The notes: generated by a model not told the origin, from the sequence alone. Shown: positions 1-5,630, counted from the first letter of the stretch. The stretch: 5,630 bases of DNA from Planctomycetota bacterium (GCA_007127275.1 SKZP01000282.1:1-5630); one strand, 5' to 3'. Numbers and translations are program-made.

Positions 1-1006
1 CGCCGGAGACAATGCAGCCGCCCGCGACCACCGAGTCGGTCGCCACACCGCGGCGCGCCCCGGGGCCCTCGTCGGCGAAGACGAACTTGGCCGGCGGCAC
101 CTGCATCTGCTTCGTGCGGATGGGCCAGCGCTCGTCGTAGAGGTTGAACTGCGGTGAGACGCTGACCAGTTCCATCGAGGCGTCGAAGTACGCATCCAGC
201 GTCCCGACGTCGCGCCAATACGGCGTGTCACCACTGGTGTAGTTCTCGTCCTCGAACGGCCAGGCCATCACGTCGTAGCCGCGCTCGACCATGCTCGGCA
301 GCACGTGGTGACCGAAGTCGTAGCCGAGGTTGTTGCCGCAAAACTCCTCGAGCATCTTGTAGAGCAGTTCCGCCTTGAACGTGTATATTCCCATGTTCGC
401 GAGGCAGAGATTCGGATTGCCCGGCATGGTCGGCGCGTTGGGAATCTTTTCCTTGAACTCGCGGATGCGGAAGTCGTCGTCGACAACCACGACACCGAAG
501 TCCTCGCATTCAGCGCGTGGAATCGGATTCGTCGCGAGGACGCAGTCGGCGTCCGTTTCCATGTGGAAGCGGAGGATCTTGCGGTAATCCATCTTGTAGA
601 TGTGATCGGCCGAGAGGATCACGACGTACTCGGGCATGTGATCCTTGAGCATGAAGAGGTTCTGGTAGACGCTGTCGGCCGTGCCCTGATACCAACTGTC
701 GCCGACGCGCTTTTGCGGCGGCATGTTGTAGAGGAAGTGGCCGAGCTCGGGGCTCAAGATGTTCCAGCCCTCTTCGAGATGGCGCAGCAGCGAGTCGGAC
801 TTGTATTGCGTCAAGACGAGGATGCGCCAGAGGCCGCTGTTGATGCAGTTCGACAGCGTGAAGTCGATGATTCGGTAGATGCCGCCGAACGGCACGGCGG
901 GCTTGGCGCGTTCCAGCGTCAAGGGGCGCAAGCGTTTGCCGTCGCCGCCGGCCATCACGACGGCCATCGCGCTGCGGCTGATGTCGGGGAGGAAGCTAAT
1001 GCTCAT
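1..1006 (-). CDS. glgC: Glucose-1-phosphate adenylyltransferase (ADP-glucose pyrophosphorylase), 3' end cut off by window edge
   Basis: The enzyme converts ATP and glucose-1-phosphate to ADP-glucose and pyrophosphate, the committed step of bacterial glycogen synthesis in the cytoplasm. Translating the minus strand from the ATG at 1006-1004 gives 335 codons with no stop, so the frame leaves the left edge. Visible motifs are AGGDGKRLRPLT at residues 19-30 (nucleotide-binding loop), RAKPAVPFGG at 33-42, WYQGTADSV at 105-113, SADHIYKMDY at 132-141, ANMGIYTF at 203-210 and YWRDVGTLDAY at 263-273. Residues after about 300 (PPAKFVF, then VAGGCIVSG) match the entry into the left-handed beta-helix domain. 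E. coli GlgC has 431 residues, so roughly the last quarter is missing. The start is the ATG 13 codons before MAVVMAGG; the Shine-Dalgarno is weak (GAAAGAA about 10 nt upstream), so a start a few codons away is possible. The position of E. coli Lys39, an activator-site residue, is Glu32 here. Family identity is secure; the allosteric reading is inference. Confidence 0.96.
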   Translation of the reverse strand, partial: MSISFLPDISRSAMAVVMAGGDGKRLRPLTLERAKPAVPFGGIYRIIDFTLSNCINSGLWRILVLTQYKSDSLLRHLEEGWNILSPELGHFLYNMPPQKRVGDSWYQGTADSVYQNLFMLKDHMPEYVVILSADHIYKMDYRKILRFHMETDADCVLATNPIPRAECEDFGVVVVDDDFRIREFKEKIPNAPTMPGNPNLCLANMGIYTFKAELLYKMLEEFCGNNLGYDFGHHVLPSMVERGYDVMAWPFEDENYTSGDTPYWRDVGTLDAYFDASMELVSVSPQFNLYDERWPIRTKQMQVPPAKFVFADEGPGARRGVATDSVVAGGCIVSG

Positions 1007-1058
1007 GTCCAGCGGGTTCTTTCGGTCACCGTTGTTTGGGGCGACGAACGACACGAGC

Positions 1059-1088
1059 AAACTAGGCAACGGTTGAGGCGTCTGTAAA
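1059..1088 (-). promoter_or_regulatory. Candidate sigma-70-type promoter for glgC
   Basis: On the minus strand TTTACA (1083-1088) matches the -35 consensus TTGACA at five of six bases. It is followed after 18 nt by TAGTTT (1059-1064), which matches the -10 consensus at only three of six. Transcription would begin near 1052, leaving a leader of about 45 nt before the ATG at 1006. The placement is sensible but the -10 is poor, and promoter consensus in this lineage is unknown. Confidence 0.25.
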
Positions 1089-1115
1089 CGCGCCCCGCCG
1101 GTGAGAGCCCTCATT

Positions 1116-1133
1116 GCTCGAGTTCGTTCGAGC
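1116..1133. repeat. Short inverted repeat with TTCG loop upstream of glgC
   Basis: GCTCGAG (1116-1122) and TTCGAGC (1127-1133) form a six-pair stem plus one G-U pair closing a TTCG loop, read on the plus strand. On the minus strand, the direction of the flanking genes, the loop would be CGAA. No T-run follows on either strand, so a standard intrinsic terminator is unlikely. It lies about 110 nt upstream of the glgC start and just upstream of the candidate promoter. It could be an operator-like palindrome or chance. Confidence 0.35.
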
Positions 1134-1215
1134 CGACGTTCGAAGCCCAAGGCCTATCGTCACCGTCGGCGATAGTGGAAACCAGCATTGCCGAAAACAA
1201 ACACGGATGCCAGCA

Positions 1216-1239
1216 CAATCCCCCGGTTTTCAGGGATTG
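1216..1239. repeat. Perfect 7-bp inverted repeat in the kinase-glgC gap
   Basis: CAATCCC (1216-1222) pairs with GGGATTG (1233-1239) across a 10-nt loop. A second 5-bp inverted repeat, GCACA/TGTGC (1244-1248 and 1258-1262), follows within 5 nt, and a 6-bp one, CTATCG/CGATAG (1154-1159 and 1170-1175), lies about 40 nt to the left. Clustering of such stems in a gap may mean a structured transcript or binding sites. Each stem alone is short enough to occur by chance. Confidence 0.3.
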
Positions 1240-1445
1240 CAACGCACAGTGCCGCAATGTGCCACGCTTATCGCCACCCCGTTTGCCCGTGGCCCACCGC
1301 CGGTGCAACGAACGCCCTGGGTGTTTGTGTACCCGCCACCGGGGGAGCTGGCAGGAAATTGGTTTCGAACGTTGAGCGTCACGAGTGCCCAAGCAATCTA
1401 CAAGCCCAATCACCACTTCCAATTTGTACCGGAGGAAGGTGAGCC

Positions 1446-1474
1446 GCGCAGGCGTGACGAGTCACACGCCGCGC
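1446..1474 (-). terminator. Strong GC-rich hairpin downstream of the kinase, probable terminator
   Basis: GCGC (1446-1449) and GGCGTG (1451-1456) pair with CACGCC (1465-1470) and GCGC (1471-1474). This makes a 10-bp stem with one bulged A (1450) and an 8-nt loop. It begins 54 nt after the kinase TAA on the transcribed strand. No T-tract follows on either strand, so it is not a canonical Rho-independent terminator. It may be a U-less terminator or a 3'-end stabilising structure, and could act on either strand. The stem is seen; the function is inferred from its position. Confidence 0.45.
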
Positions 1475-1527
1475 AACCGACGAGACCGCAGCACAGTCGA
1501 GCGCAGGGGCTCAAGTTCGGAAGCAGT

Positions 1528-4500
1528 TTAGTAGGTCTCGTCGCTGTGGCGGCCGCTGGGGTCGGGCCCCGGGCCGACGTCCGGCTCGTCGATAAAGTCT
1601 TCCTCGCCGCCTTCCAGGGTGCGCTCACCGCGCAAGATGCGCTCGGCTCGCTCGCTGGTCATGTATTCGTAGGCGTCGGTATCCGTGTACTCGTCATTGA
1701 ACTGCCCGAGCAGCGCTTGCGCGGTGCGACCGTCGCCTTGCTCGAACAACTCGTACACGCGCAGGATCAGCGCCCAGGCCATGTACTCGCGAGCCTCGTC
1801 GTGCACCTTGCCGTAGGCGTCTTCGAGGGCGCGCTCCATCAGCCCGGCGCGGCCGCTTTCGGTCGCGACGAGGCGGTGCGCGTCTCCGAGTTCGAGCAAC
1901 AGCGCACTGACTCCGAGCAGTACCTCGGGGTCGTCGGTTTCTTCGAGGTTGATCGCACGCTCGAGCAGGTCGTAGAACTGCTCGAGGTTTACCTCCGTCC
2001 GCTCGTCCTCGTCCTCATCCCCTGCGCGAACCTCGATCAGTACCGACCAGGGACGCTCCTGCGGCTCGTCGTAGCCCCGCAATGTCAGCGCCTCGGGGGT
2101 GGCCCCGGTGATGGTGATGCGGGCGATGCCGCCGTGAACGTCGTCGTCGTGTTGCAGGTCTTGCGGGCGCGCCATGGAAAGCGGCAGTGCGTCGTCGAGA
2201 CCGGCGACGATGGCGTGGAAGCCGGATTCCGCACGTCGTAGTTGCGCCTCTTTGGTGCGGATGATGTCGCGCAGCATTACGAAGGCTTCGACGTCGTCCC
2301 GTTCGAGCTCGCGAAAGGCCTCGGAGGCGCGCAACGCCTCGAACGGCGCGAGGGCACGCTCGAAGTCGAGCTTCCACATGGCCTGCTGCGCTCGCTCGAA
2401 TCCTTCACGGATGCCGTCGCGGATGGCGACGAAGGCACCTTGCAATTGCTGCAGCTCGGCCTCATTGATCGCGGAGATTTGCCTGCGCAGCCGGTTGATC
2501 CGTTCGGCCGCCTCCGTGTTGATGTACAGGTCGCCCCCGTCGGCGGTGACGACGAACTCCGAGTTGTCGAGGCGCCATTCCTCGTAGACCTCGAGAAAGA
2601 ACGCCTCGAGCGGCATCAGTCGCGCCCGCCGCTCGTCGAAGTCGTCAATCTGCGAATCCTGGCGCAGGGCCTCGTCCATCTCGCGCATCTTTTCGAGGAA
2701 CGTGTTGCGCACCTTCTCGCGCACCTGCCAGACATGGCCGTCGGGGCGCCGCATGATCTCGATCGCCGCGGGAAACCCGACGAGCCGCACTTCGGAGGGC
2801 GCATACTCCTCGACGAAGTCGTGCAGCCGACCAATCACCTCCGAGGTACCGCGAAGCAGGCGCGCCTGCGGGGGGCGGTGGTCGTACCAGTAGCGCCGGG
2901 CGTAGGCCTCATACGCCTCGATGGCCTCGCCGTAGCGTGAGTCAGCGAGCGCCTCGGCGACCTCCTCTTCGAGCTCGGCAAACGCCTGCTCGTGCGTCTG
3001 CGCCAACGGCCGCAACTCCTCGTACACCTCATTGAACTCGTCGTAGATATGGCGCGCCGGGTTGCGCTCGACCTCCGGTCGCGAGCTGCGACCGGTGCTG
3101 GAAAAGACCTCTTTGCGCCCGTAGAACTCGGCCAACTCGCGCAGCTCGCCGCGCACCGCCTCGACAACCTCGAACTCGGCGGGCGCGCGGCGGGTAAAGT
3201 CGTGCTCCTCGAGGATTTCGCGCACCTCATCACGGATCACCTGATACAGGCGGGCACGTTCTTGGCGGATCTGCGCCGGGGTGAGTTCTTGACGTTCCTC
3301 GGCTTCGTTCGTTTCCTCGCGCTCCGGTGTCTCCTCGGGCTCGGGCTCCTCGTCGTCGAGAATCACGACCTGACCGCCGGGCTCCTGCTCTTCTTCGGTA
3401 GACGGCTCCTCGGGCGTCTCCGCACCCTCTTCGTCGGTGCCGCCCCCGCCCAGCATGATGCCGGCCATCACACTGAGGCCGACGAGCAGCACGAAGGCGC
3501 CGATTCCGACGGCGAGCATCTTGGTGACCTTCTTGCGGTTCGCCGCTTCGTCCTCCGGCGAGGGCTCGCCTTGCTCGGCATGGTGCGGCCGGTAGCTCGA
3601 GGAGGCGACGGCGCCACGGCCGCGCCGTGCCGGTGCAAGGCCGCCTCCGGCCGCCCGAGCGCTACGCCGCTCGTTCATTTCGATCTCGCGCCGTGTCTGC
3701 TCGAGCTCCGGGATGATCTCGCCGGCCGAGACGTAGCGCTCCTCGGGGTTCTTCGCCATCATCTTGTAGATGATGTCGGCGACCGAGGCCGGCACTGCGG
3801 GAAACGGCGTCTCCTCCGGCAGCTCGCTGGGACGCTCCGCGGCGTAGGGCGGCTGCTCTTTGACGTGACGGCGGAGGATCTCTTTGACGTCGCGGCCGCG
3901 GTACGGCGTCTGCCCGGTAATGATGCGGTAGAACGTCGCCCCCAAGGCATAAATGTCCGCCCGGTGATCAATGGCGCGGCCCAGCGCCTGCTCCGGCGCA
4001 ATGAAGTGCGGCGTGCCGAAGACGCCGGCCAACTGCTCCCCGCCCTCGGCGGTGCTGTGCGCAAGGCCCAGGTCGCCGATCTTTGCGGTGCCGTCGACGT
4101 TGAGGAACAAGTTGTCCGGCTTGATATCCCGGTGGACGAGCTGCTTCTTCTCCGCGTAGACGAGCGCATGGCAGGCGTCGATCAGGATGCCTAGCGCCTG
4201 CGGCAGCGGCAGGTAGCGGCCATCCTCGATCAGATCCTGTACGGAGCCGTTCTCCGCAAACTCCATCGAGTAAAAGTGCAGCCCCTTGTATTCAAGGACG
4301 TCGTAGACCTGGATGATGTTCGGGTGGTTGAGCTTGCCCGCGGCGCGCGCCTCGGAGCGGAACATGTCGATGAACGACGGCTTCTTCAACAGCTCCGGGG
4401 AAAGCACCTTAAGCGCCACGGTACGCTCGAGCGACAGCTGCGTGGCCACATACACCGTTCCCATGGAGCCGCGGCCGAGCCGCTTTTCGAAGCGGTAGCC

Positions 4501-4932
4501 GCAAAGTTCCCGCCCGACGAGGCCGCCCCGAGAGCCGGTGTCTTTGCCCCTTCCCGCGCGGCCGTTGGCGCCCGAGTCGCGCTCCGAGGCGGCATCTTCT
4601 CCCTCGCCGGCGGCGTCGCCCGGCTCCTTCCCCGCTGCGGCGGCGCCGTTTTCGACAAGCCGCATCACGGTGCCACCGACTTGAATTGTATCGCCGAAGG
4701 CGAGCCTCGCCTTTTCAACCACGGTGCCGTTGACCTGCGTGCCGTTTTGGCTGCCGAGGTCCTTCAGGTAGTACTGGCCGTCCCGCTCGAGAATCAGAAA
4801 ATGCCGCCGGGAGCTGGCATGGTCGTTGAGGCGCAGCGCCGCTTTCGGATCCCGCCCGACCACGAGCTTCTCGCCCGCGCCGATCTCGACGCTGTTCCGA
4901 TCCGAACCGGATTCGACGATCAGTTGTGGCAC
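1528..4932 (-). CDS. FHA-domain transmembrane Ser/Thr protein kinase with large TPR-like extracytoplasmic region
   Basis: A 1134-residue Hanks-type kinase. Residues 2-92 form an FHA phosphothreonine-binding domain: G26-R27-D28, S41 and H44 in SSRRH, and GSQNGTQVNG at 60-69. A Gly/Glu/Arg-rich linker (about 93-145) leads to the kinase domain (about 146-414): G-loop GRGSMG 153-158, Lys175 in VALK, helix-C Glu194, HRDIKPDN 267-274 (Asp269 catalytic), DLG 287-289 replacing DFG, GTPHFIAPE 306-314, helix-F Asp326 and Arg399. No key catalytic residue is missing, so activity is expected. A basic and polar stretch precedes one membrane helix (472-494). Beyond it come a Glu/Pro/Thr-rich acidic spacer (499-549) and about 585 residues rich in charged helices, with TPR-like helix pairs near 649-682, 834-870 and 1050-1089 and a possible beta segment at 930-971. 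With the kinase cytoplasmic, this part should face outward. The frame stays open to a GTG at 5055, but the GTG at 4932 is preferred: GGAGGT lies 7 nt upstream and the FHA fold starts at once. Substrates and signal are unknown. Confidence 0.95.
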   Translation of the reverse strand: MPQLIVESGSDRNSVEIGAGEKLVVGRDPKAALRLNDHASSRRHFLILERDGQYYLKDLGSQNGTQVNGTVVEKARLAFGDTIQVGGTVMRLVENGAAAAGKEPGDAAGEGEDAASERDSGANGRAGRGKDTGSRGGLVGRELCGYRFEKRLGRGSMGTVYVATQLSLERTVALKVLSPELLKKPSFIDMFRSEARAAGKLNHPNIIQVYDVLEYKGLHFYSMEFAENGSVQDLIEDGRYLPLPQALGILIDACHALVYAEKKQLVHRDIKPDNLFLNVDGTAKIGDLGLAHSTAEGGEQLAGVFGTPHFIAPEQALGRAIDHRADIYALGATFYRIITGQTPYRGRDVKEILRRHVKEQPPYAAERPSELPEETPFPAVPASVADIIYKMMAKNPEERYVSAGEIIPELEQTRREIEMNERRSARAAGGGLAPARRGRGAVASSSYRPHHAEQGEPSPEDEAANRKKVTKMLAVGIGAFVLLVGLSVMAGIMLGGGGTDEEGAETPEEPSTEEEQEPGGQVVILDDEEPEPEETPEREETNEAEERQELTPAQIRQERARLYQVIRDEVREILEEHDFTRRAPAEFEVVEAVRGELRELAEFYGRKEVFSSTGRSSRPEVERNPARHIYDEFNEVYEELRPLAQTHEQAFAELEEEVAEALADSRYGEAIEAYEAYARRYWYDHRPPQARLLRGTSEVIGRLHDFVEEYAPSEVRLVGFPAAIEIMRRPDGHVWQVREKVRNTFLEKMREMDEALRQDSQIDDFDERRARLMPLEAFFLEVYEEWRLDNSEFVVTADGGDLYINTEAAERINRLRRQISAINEAELQQLQGAFVAIRDGIREGFERAQQAMWKLDFERALAPFEALRASEAFRELERDDVEAFVMLRDIIRTKEAQLRRAESGFHAIVAGLDDALPLSMARPQDLQHDDDVHGGIARITITGATPEALTLRGYDEPQERPWSVLIEVRAGDEDEDERTEVNLEQFYDLLERAINLEETDDPEVLLGVSALLLELGDAHRLVATESGRAGLMERALEDAYGKVHDEAREYMAWALILRVYELFEQGDGRTAQALLGQFNDEYTDTDAYEYMTSERAERILRGERTLEGGEEDFIDEPDVGPGPDPSGRHSDETY

Positions 4933-4939
4933 AGCCCCG

Positions 4940-4945
4940 ACCTCC
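4940..4945 (-). promoter_or_regulatory. Shine-Dalgarno GGAGGT that fixes the kinase GTG start
   Basis: The minus strand reads GGAGGT, then seven bases, then GTG at 4932-4930. This is a perfect anti-16S match at ideal spacing. The upstream in-frame GTG at 5055-5053 has no comparable site and would add 41 residues with no FHA character. The N-terminus should therefore be MPQLIVESG. Confidence 0.85.
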
Positions 4946-5058
4946 GTTCGTCGGCTCCGACGCCTAGAATGGAAAGACCCTTCGCCGAACCGAGTGCCCG
5001 CAACCGCGGACAATACATCAACCGCAAGCGCTCCGTGCGGGCGGTCACTCCCCACTTA

Positions 5059-5088
5059 ACTGTAGCACGAACGGCAAACGATTGGCCA
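5059..5088 (-). promoter_or_regulatory. Candidate extended -10 promoter for the kinase
   Basis: The minus strand reads TGC then TACAGT (5059-5064), an extended -10 element with four of six consensus bases. TGGCCA (5083-5088), also four of six to TTGACA, lies 18 nt upstream. Initiation near 5052 would give a leader of about 120 nt before the GTG at 4932. The local drop in GC supports it slightly. This is a weak match and needs transcript data. Confidence 0.25.
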
Positions 5089-5267
5089 GCCGATTCAGCG
5101 GTGCCAAGGACGCGGGTGCAGCCGGCACTTGTAGCGGAAACCAGTTTGGACGGACCCACGTACGTAGCGCGGGCCACGGTCCGCCCAGTCCGACCCGCGT
5201 CCGTGGTACGACGGCGGGCATTCATGCAGGATGCGGAGTGGCCGCCAACGTTTCCTGATGGGTTGTT

Positions 5268-5330
5268 GGGCGCCTGTCGCCCGCCCTCGGCTCGGAGGTC
5301 CCCGTCGGGGCTACGAAACAGCGAGTTCGT
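5268..5330 (-). terminator. Cluster of small hairpins after the right-hand gene, possible transcription end
   Basis: Four short stems lie in tandem beyond the TAG at 5343-5341: ACGAA/TTCGT (5313-5317 with 5326-5330), CCCC/GGGG (5300-5303 with 5307-5310), CCTC/GAGG (5285-5288 with 5295-5298) and GGGCG/CGCCC (5268-5272 with 5278-5282). The first begins 10 nt after the stop codon. None is followed by a T-run and each is only 4-5 bp, so termination here is plausible from position but unproven. Confidence 0.25.
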
Positions 5331-5340
5331 CCACGCCGTC

Positions 5341-5630
5341 CTAACGGCGGTTCACGCGGTGCGGACCTAGCTTGCTTCCGTCGATCAGCTCTACTTCGAC
5401 GTAGACGTAACGCGCCTCCGCCGGTGCGTCGTGATAGAAGTCGCCGCTTTCCGGGTCCCACCGGCGGTCCAACTCCTCGCTGTCGACGGAGTAGCGCACG
5501 CGCCGGATCACGCCGTCAATCACCGCCAGGTTCGTAAAGTAGATCTTCAGCGAGCCGTCCGAGGGGGACGGCATCAAACGGACCCAGCCGTCCTTGCCGA
5601 ACTGTTCCCACTGTTGCCGCGCCGTGTCGA
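5341..5630 (-). CDS. C-terminal end of an unrecognised protein, 5' part beyond the window
   Basis: The minus-strand frame is open from the right edge to the TAG at 5343-5341, giving the last 95 full codons. Although TTG and ATG codons occur at 5577 and 5574, the frame continues upstream without a stop (ending in WEQFGKDGWVRLMPSP there), so this is a fragment of a longer gene. The visible part looks like a beta-rich module: alternating hydrophobic strands such as LKIYFTNLAVI, VIRRVRYSVD and ARYVYVEVELIDGSKLG, with Asp/Glu-rich turns and a basic tail ending VNRR. The pattern recalls small Ig-like or carbohydrate-binding C-terminal domains, but I cannot name a family. No membrane segment is visible. 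It is separated from the kinase by about 408 bp, so cotranscription is not assured. I infer no function. Confidence 0.8.
   Translation of the reverse strand, partial: DTARQQWEQFGKDGWVRLMPSPSDGSLKIYFTNLAVIDGVIRRVRYSVDSEELDRRWDPESGDFYHDAPAEARYVYVEVELIDGSKLGPHRVNRR

Larger units (their letters stand above)
1007..1527. other. 521-bp gap between kinase stop and glgC start, with no convincing gene
   Basis: This gap is less GC-rich than the flanking genes, at least in its middle. It holds the hairpin just after the kinase stop (1446-1474), further short inverted repeats at 1116-1133, 1154-1175, 1216-1239 and 1244-1262, and a weak promoter candidate for glgC at 1059-1088. A 103-codon minus-strand frame (1111-1422) begins with TTG, lacks a clear ribosome site, resembles no family I know and does not favour G/C at third positions as the real genes here do, so I do not call it. 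I see no tRNA, riboswitch core or repeat array. Confidence 0.6.
4946..5340. other. 395-bp non-coding gap upstream of the kinase
   Basis: No convincing gene is seen. A 101-codon minus-strand frame (4920-5225) overlaps the kinase start by 13 nt, but it is Ala/Arg/Thr/Gly-rich, has no ribosome site at its ATG and resembles nothing known. The gap contains a weak promoter candidate (5059-5088), a 6-bp inverted repeat CCACGG/CCGTGG (5174-5179 and 5201-5206), the 8-bp palindrome ACGTACGT (5158-5165) and a run of small hairpins just after the right-hand gene (5268-5330). Confidence 0.6.

Noticed and set aside
305..1087. 260-codon plus-strand open frame opposite glgC
   Set aside because: The minus strand encodes a clearly conserved GlgC; the plus-strand product is a shadow with no recognisable domain.
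1177..1185. GGAAACCAG shared with 5136-5144, possible repeat in the two gaps
   Set aside because: Only nine bases match and the flanks diverge, so I see no repeat family.
1111..1422. 103-codon minus-strand frame between kinase and glgC
   Set aside because: It has a TTG start without a clear Shine-Dalgarno, no family resemblance and third-position composition unlike the real genes; the inverted repeats in it fit non-coding DNA better.
1356..1425. AAATTGG and CCAATTT inverted repeat about 56 nt apart
   Set aside because: Seven bases at this distance with no extension of the match is compatible with chance.
1431..1531. Plus-strand GGAGG followed by a GTG and a roughly 30-codon frame
   Set aside because: The spacing from GGAGG to GTG is only about 3 nt, the peptide is Arg/Ser-rich with no features, and it runs through the probable terminator hairpin.
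1114..2241. 375-codon plus-strand open frame spanning the gap and the kinase 3' end
   Set aside because: Most of it is antisense to the kinase; the gap part has no family resemblance and no clear ribosome site.
2992..4194. 400-codon plus-strand open frame opposite the kinase
   Set aside because: It is antisense to the conserved kinase coding sequence and membrane region, is rich in Leu/Val/Arg/His as expected for reverse-frame translation of GC-rich DNA, and shows no domain.
4920..5225. 101-codon minus-strand frame overlapping the kinase start by 13 nt, possible coupled upstream gene
   Set aside because: It has no ribosome site at its ATG and low-complexity Ala/Arg/Thr/Gly composition, and the promoter candidate for the kinase falls inside it.
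4276..5370. 364-codon plus-strand open frame across the kinase 5' end and the gap
   Set aside because: It is antisense to the FHA domain and the kinase N-lobe, with Arg/Ala/Pro-rich composition and no motifs, so a GC-driven shadow.

Overview
This is a GC-rich bacterial window in which all convincing genes lie on the minus strand. In transcription order (right to left) they are: the 3' end of an unrecognised gene (5341-5630, running off the right edge); a very large FHA-domain Ser/Thr protein kinase with one membrane segment (1528-4932); and the first 335 codons of glgC, ADP-glucose pyrophosphorylase (1-1006, running off the left edge). High GC, a giant transmembrane Hanks-type kinase carrying its own FHA domain, and an acidic helical C-terminal half fit the Planctomycetes and related high-GC environmental phyla. 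That assignment is inference; no marker gene here settles it.

The genes are well separated: about 408 bp between the right-hand gene and the kinase, and about 521 bp between the kinase and glgC. Each gap holds short inverted repeats. The best is a 10-bp GC-rich stem with one bulged base, 54 nt beyond the kinase stop. Each gap also has a weak sigma-70-like promoter candidate facing the next gene. The three genes are therefore more likely separate transcription units than one operon.

The kinase is the centre of interest. It starts at a GTG 7 nt after a perfect GGAGGT Shine-Dalgarno. Its order is FHA domain, charged linker, kinase with all key catalytic residues (DLG in place of DFG), basic/proline-containing juxtamembrane stretch, one membrane helix, Glu/Pro-rich spacer, then about 585 further residues, mostly helical with TPR-like pairs, that I cannot assign to a family. 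The likely topology is kinase and FHA in the cytoplasm and the large C-terminal part outside, as in a one-piece sensor kinase. Its neighbour glgC makes ADP-glucose for glycogen synthesis. A regulatory link between them is possible, but only adjacency suggests it.

Long plus-strand reading frames opposite these genes are GC-driven shadows. I see no rRNA, tRNA, CRISPR array, insertion sequence or mobile element.
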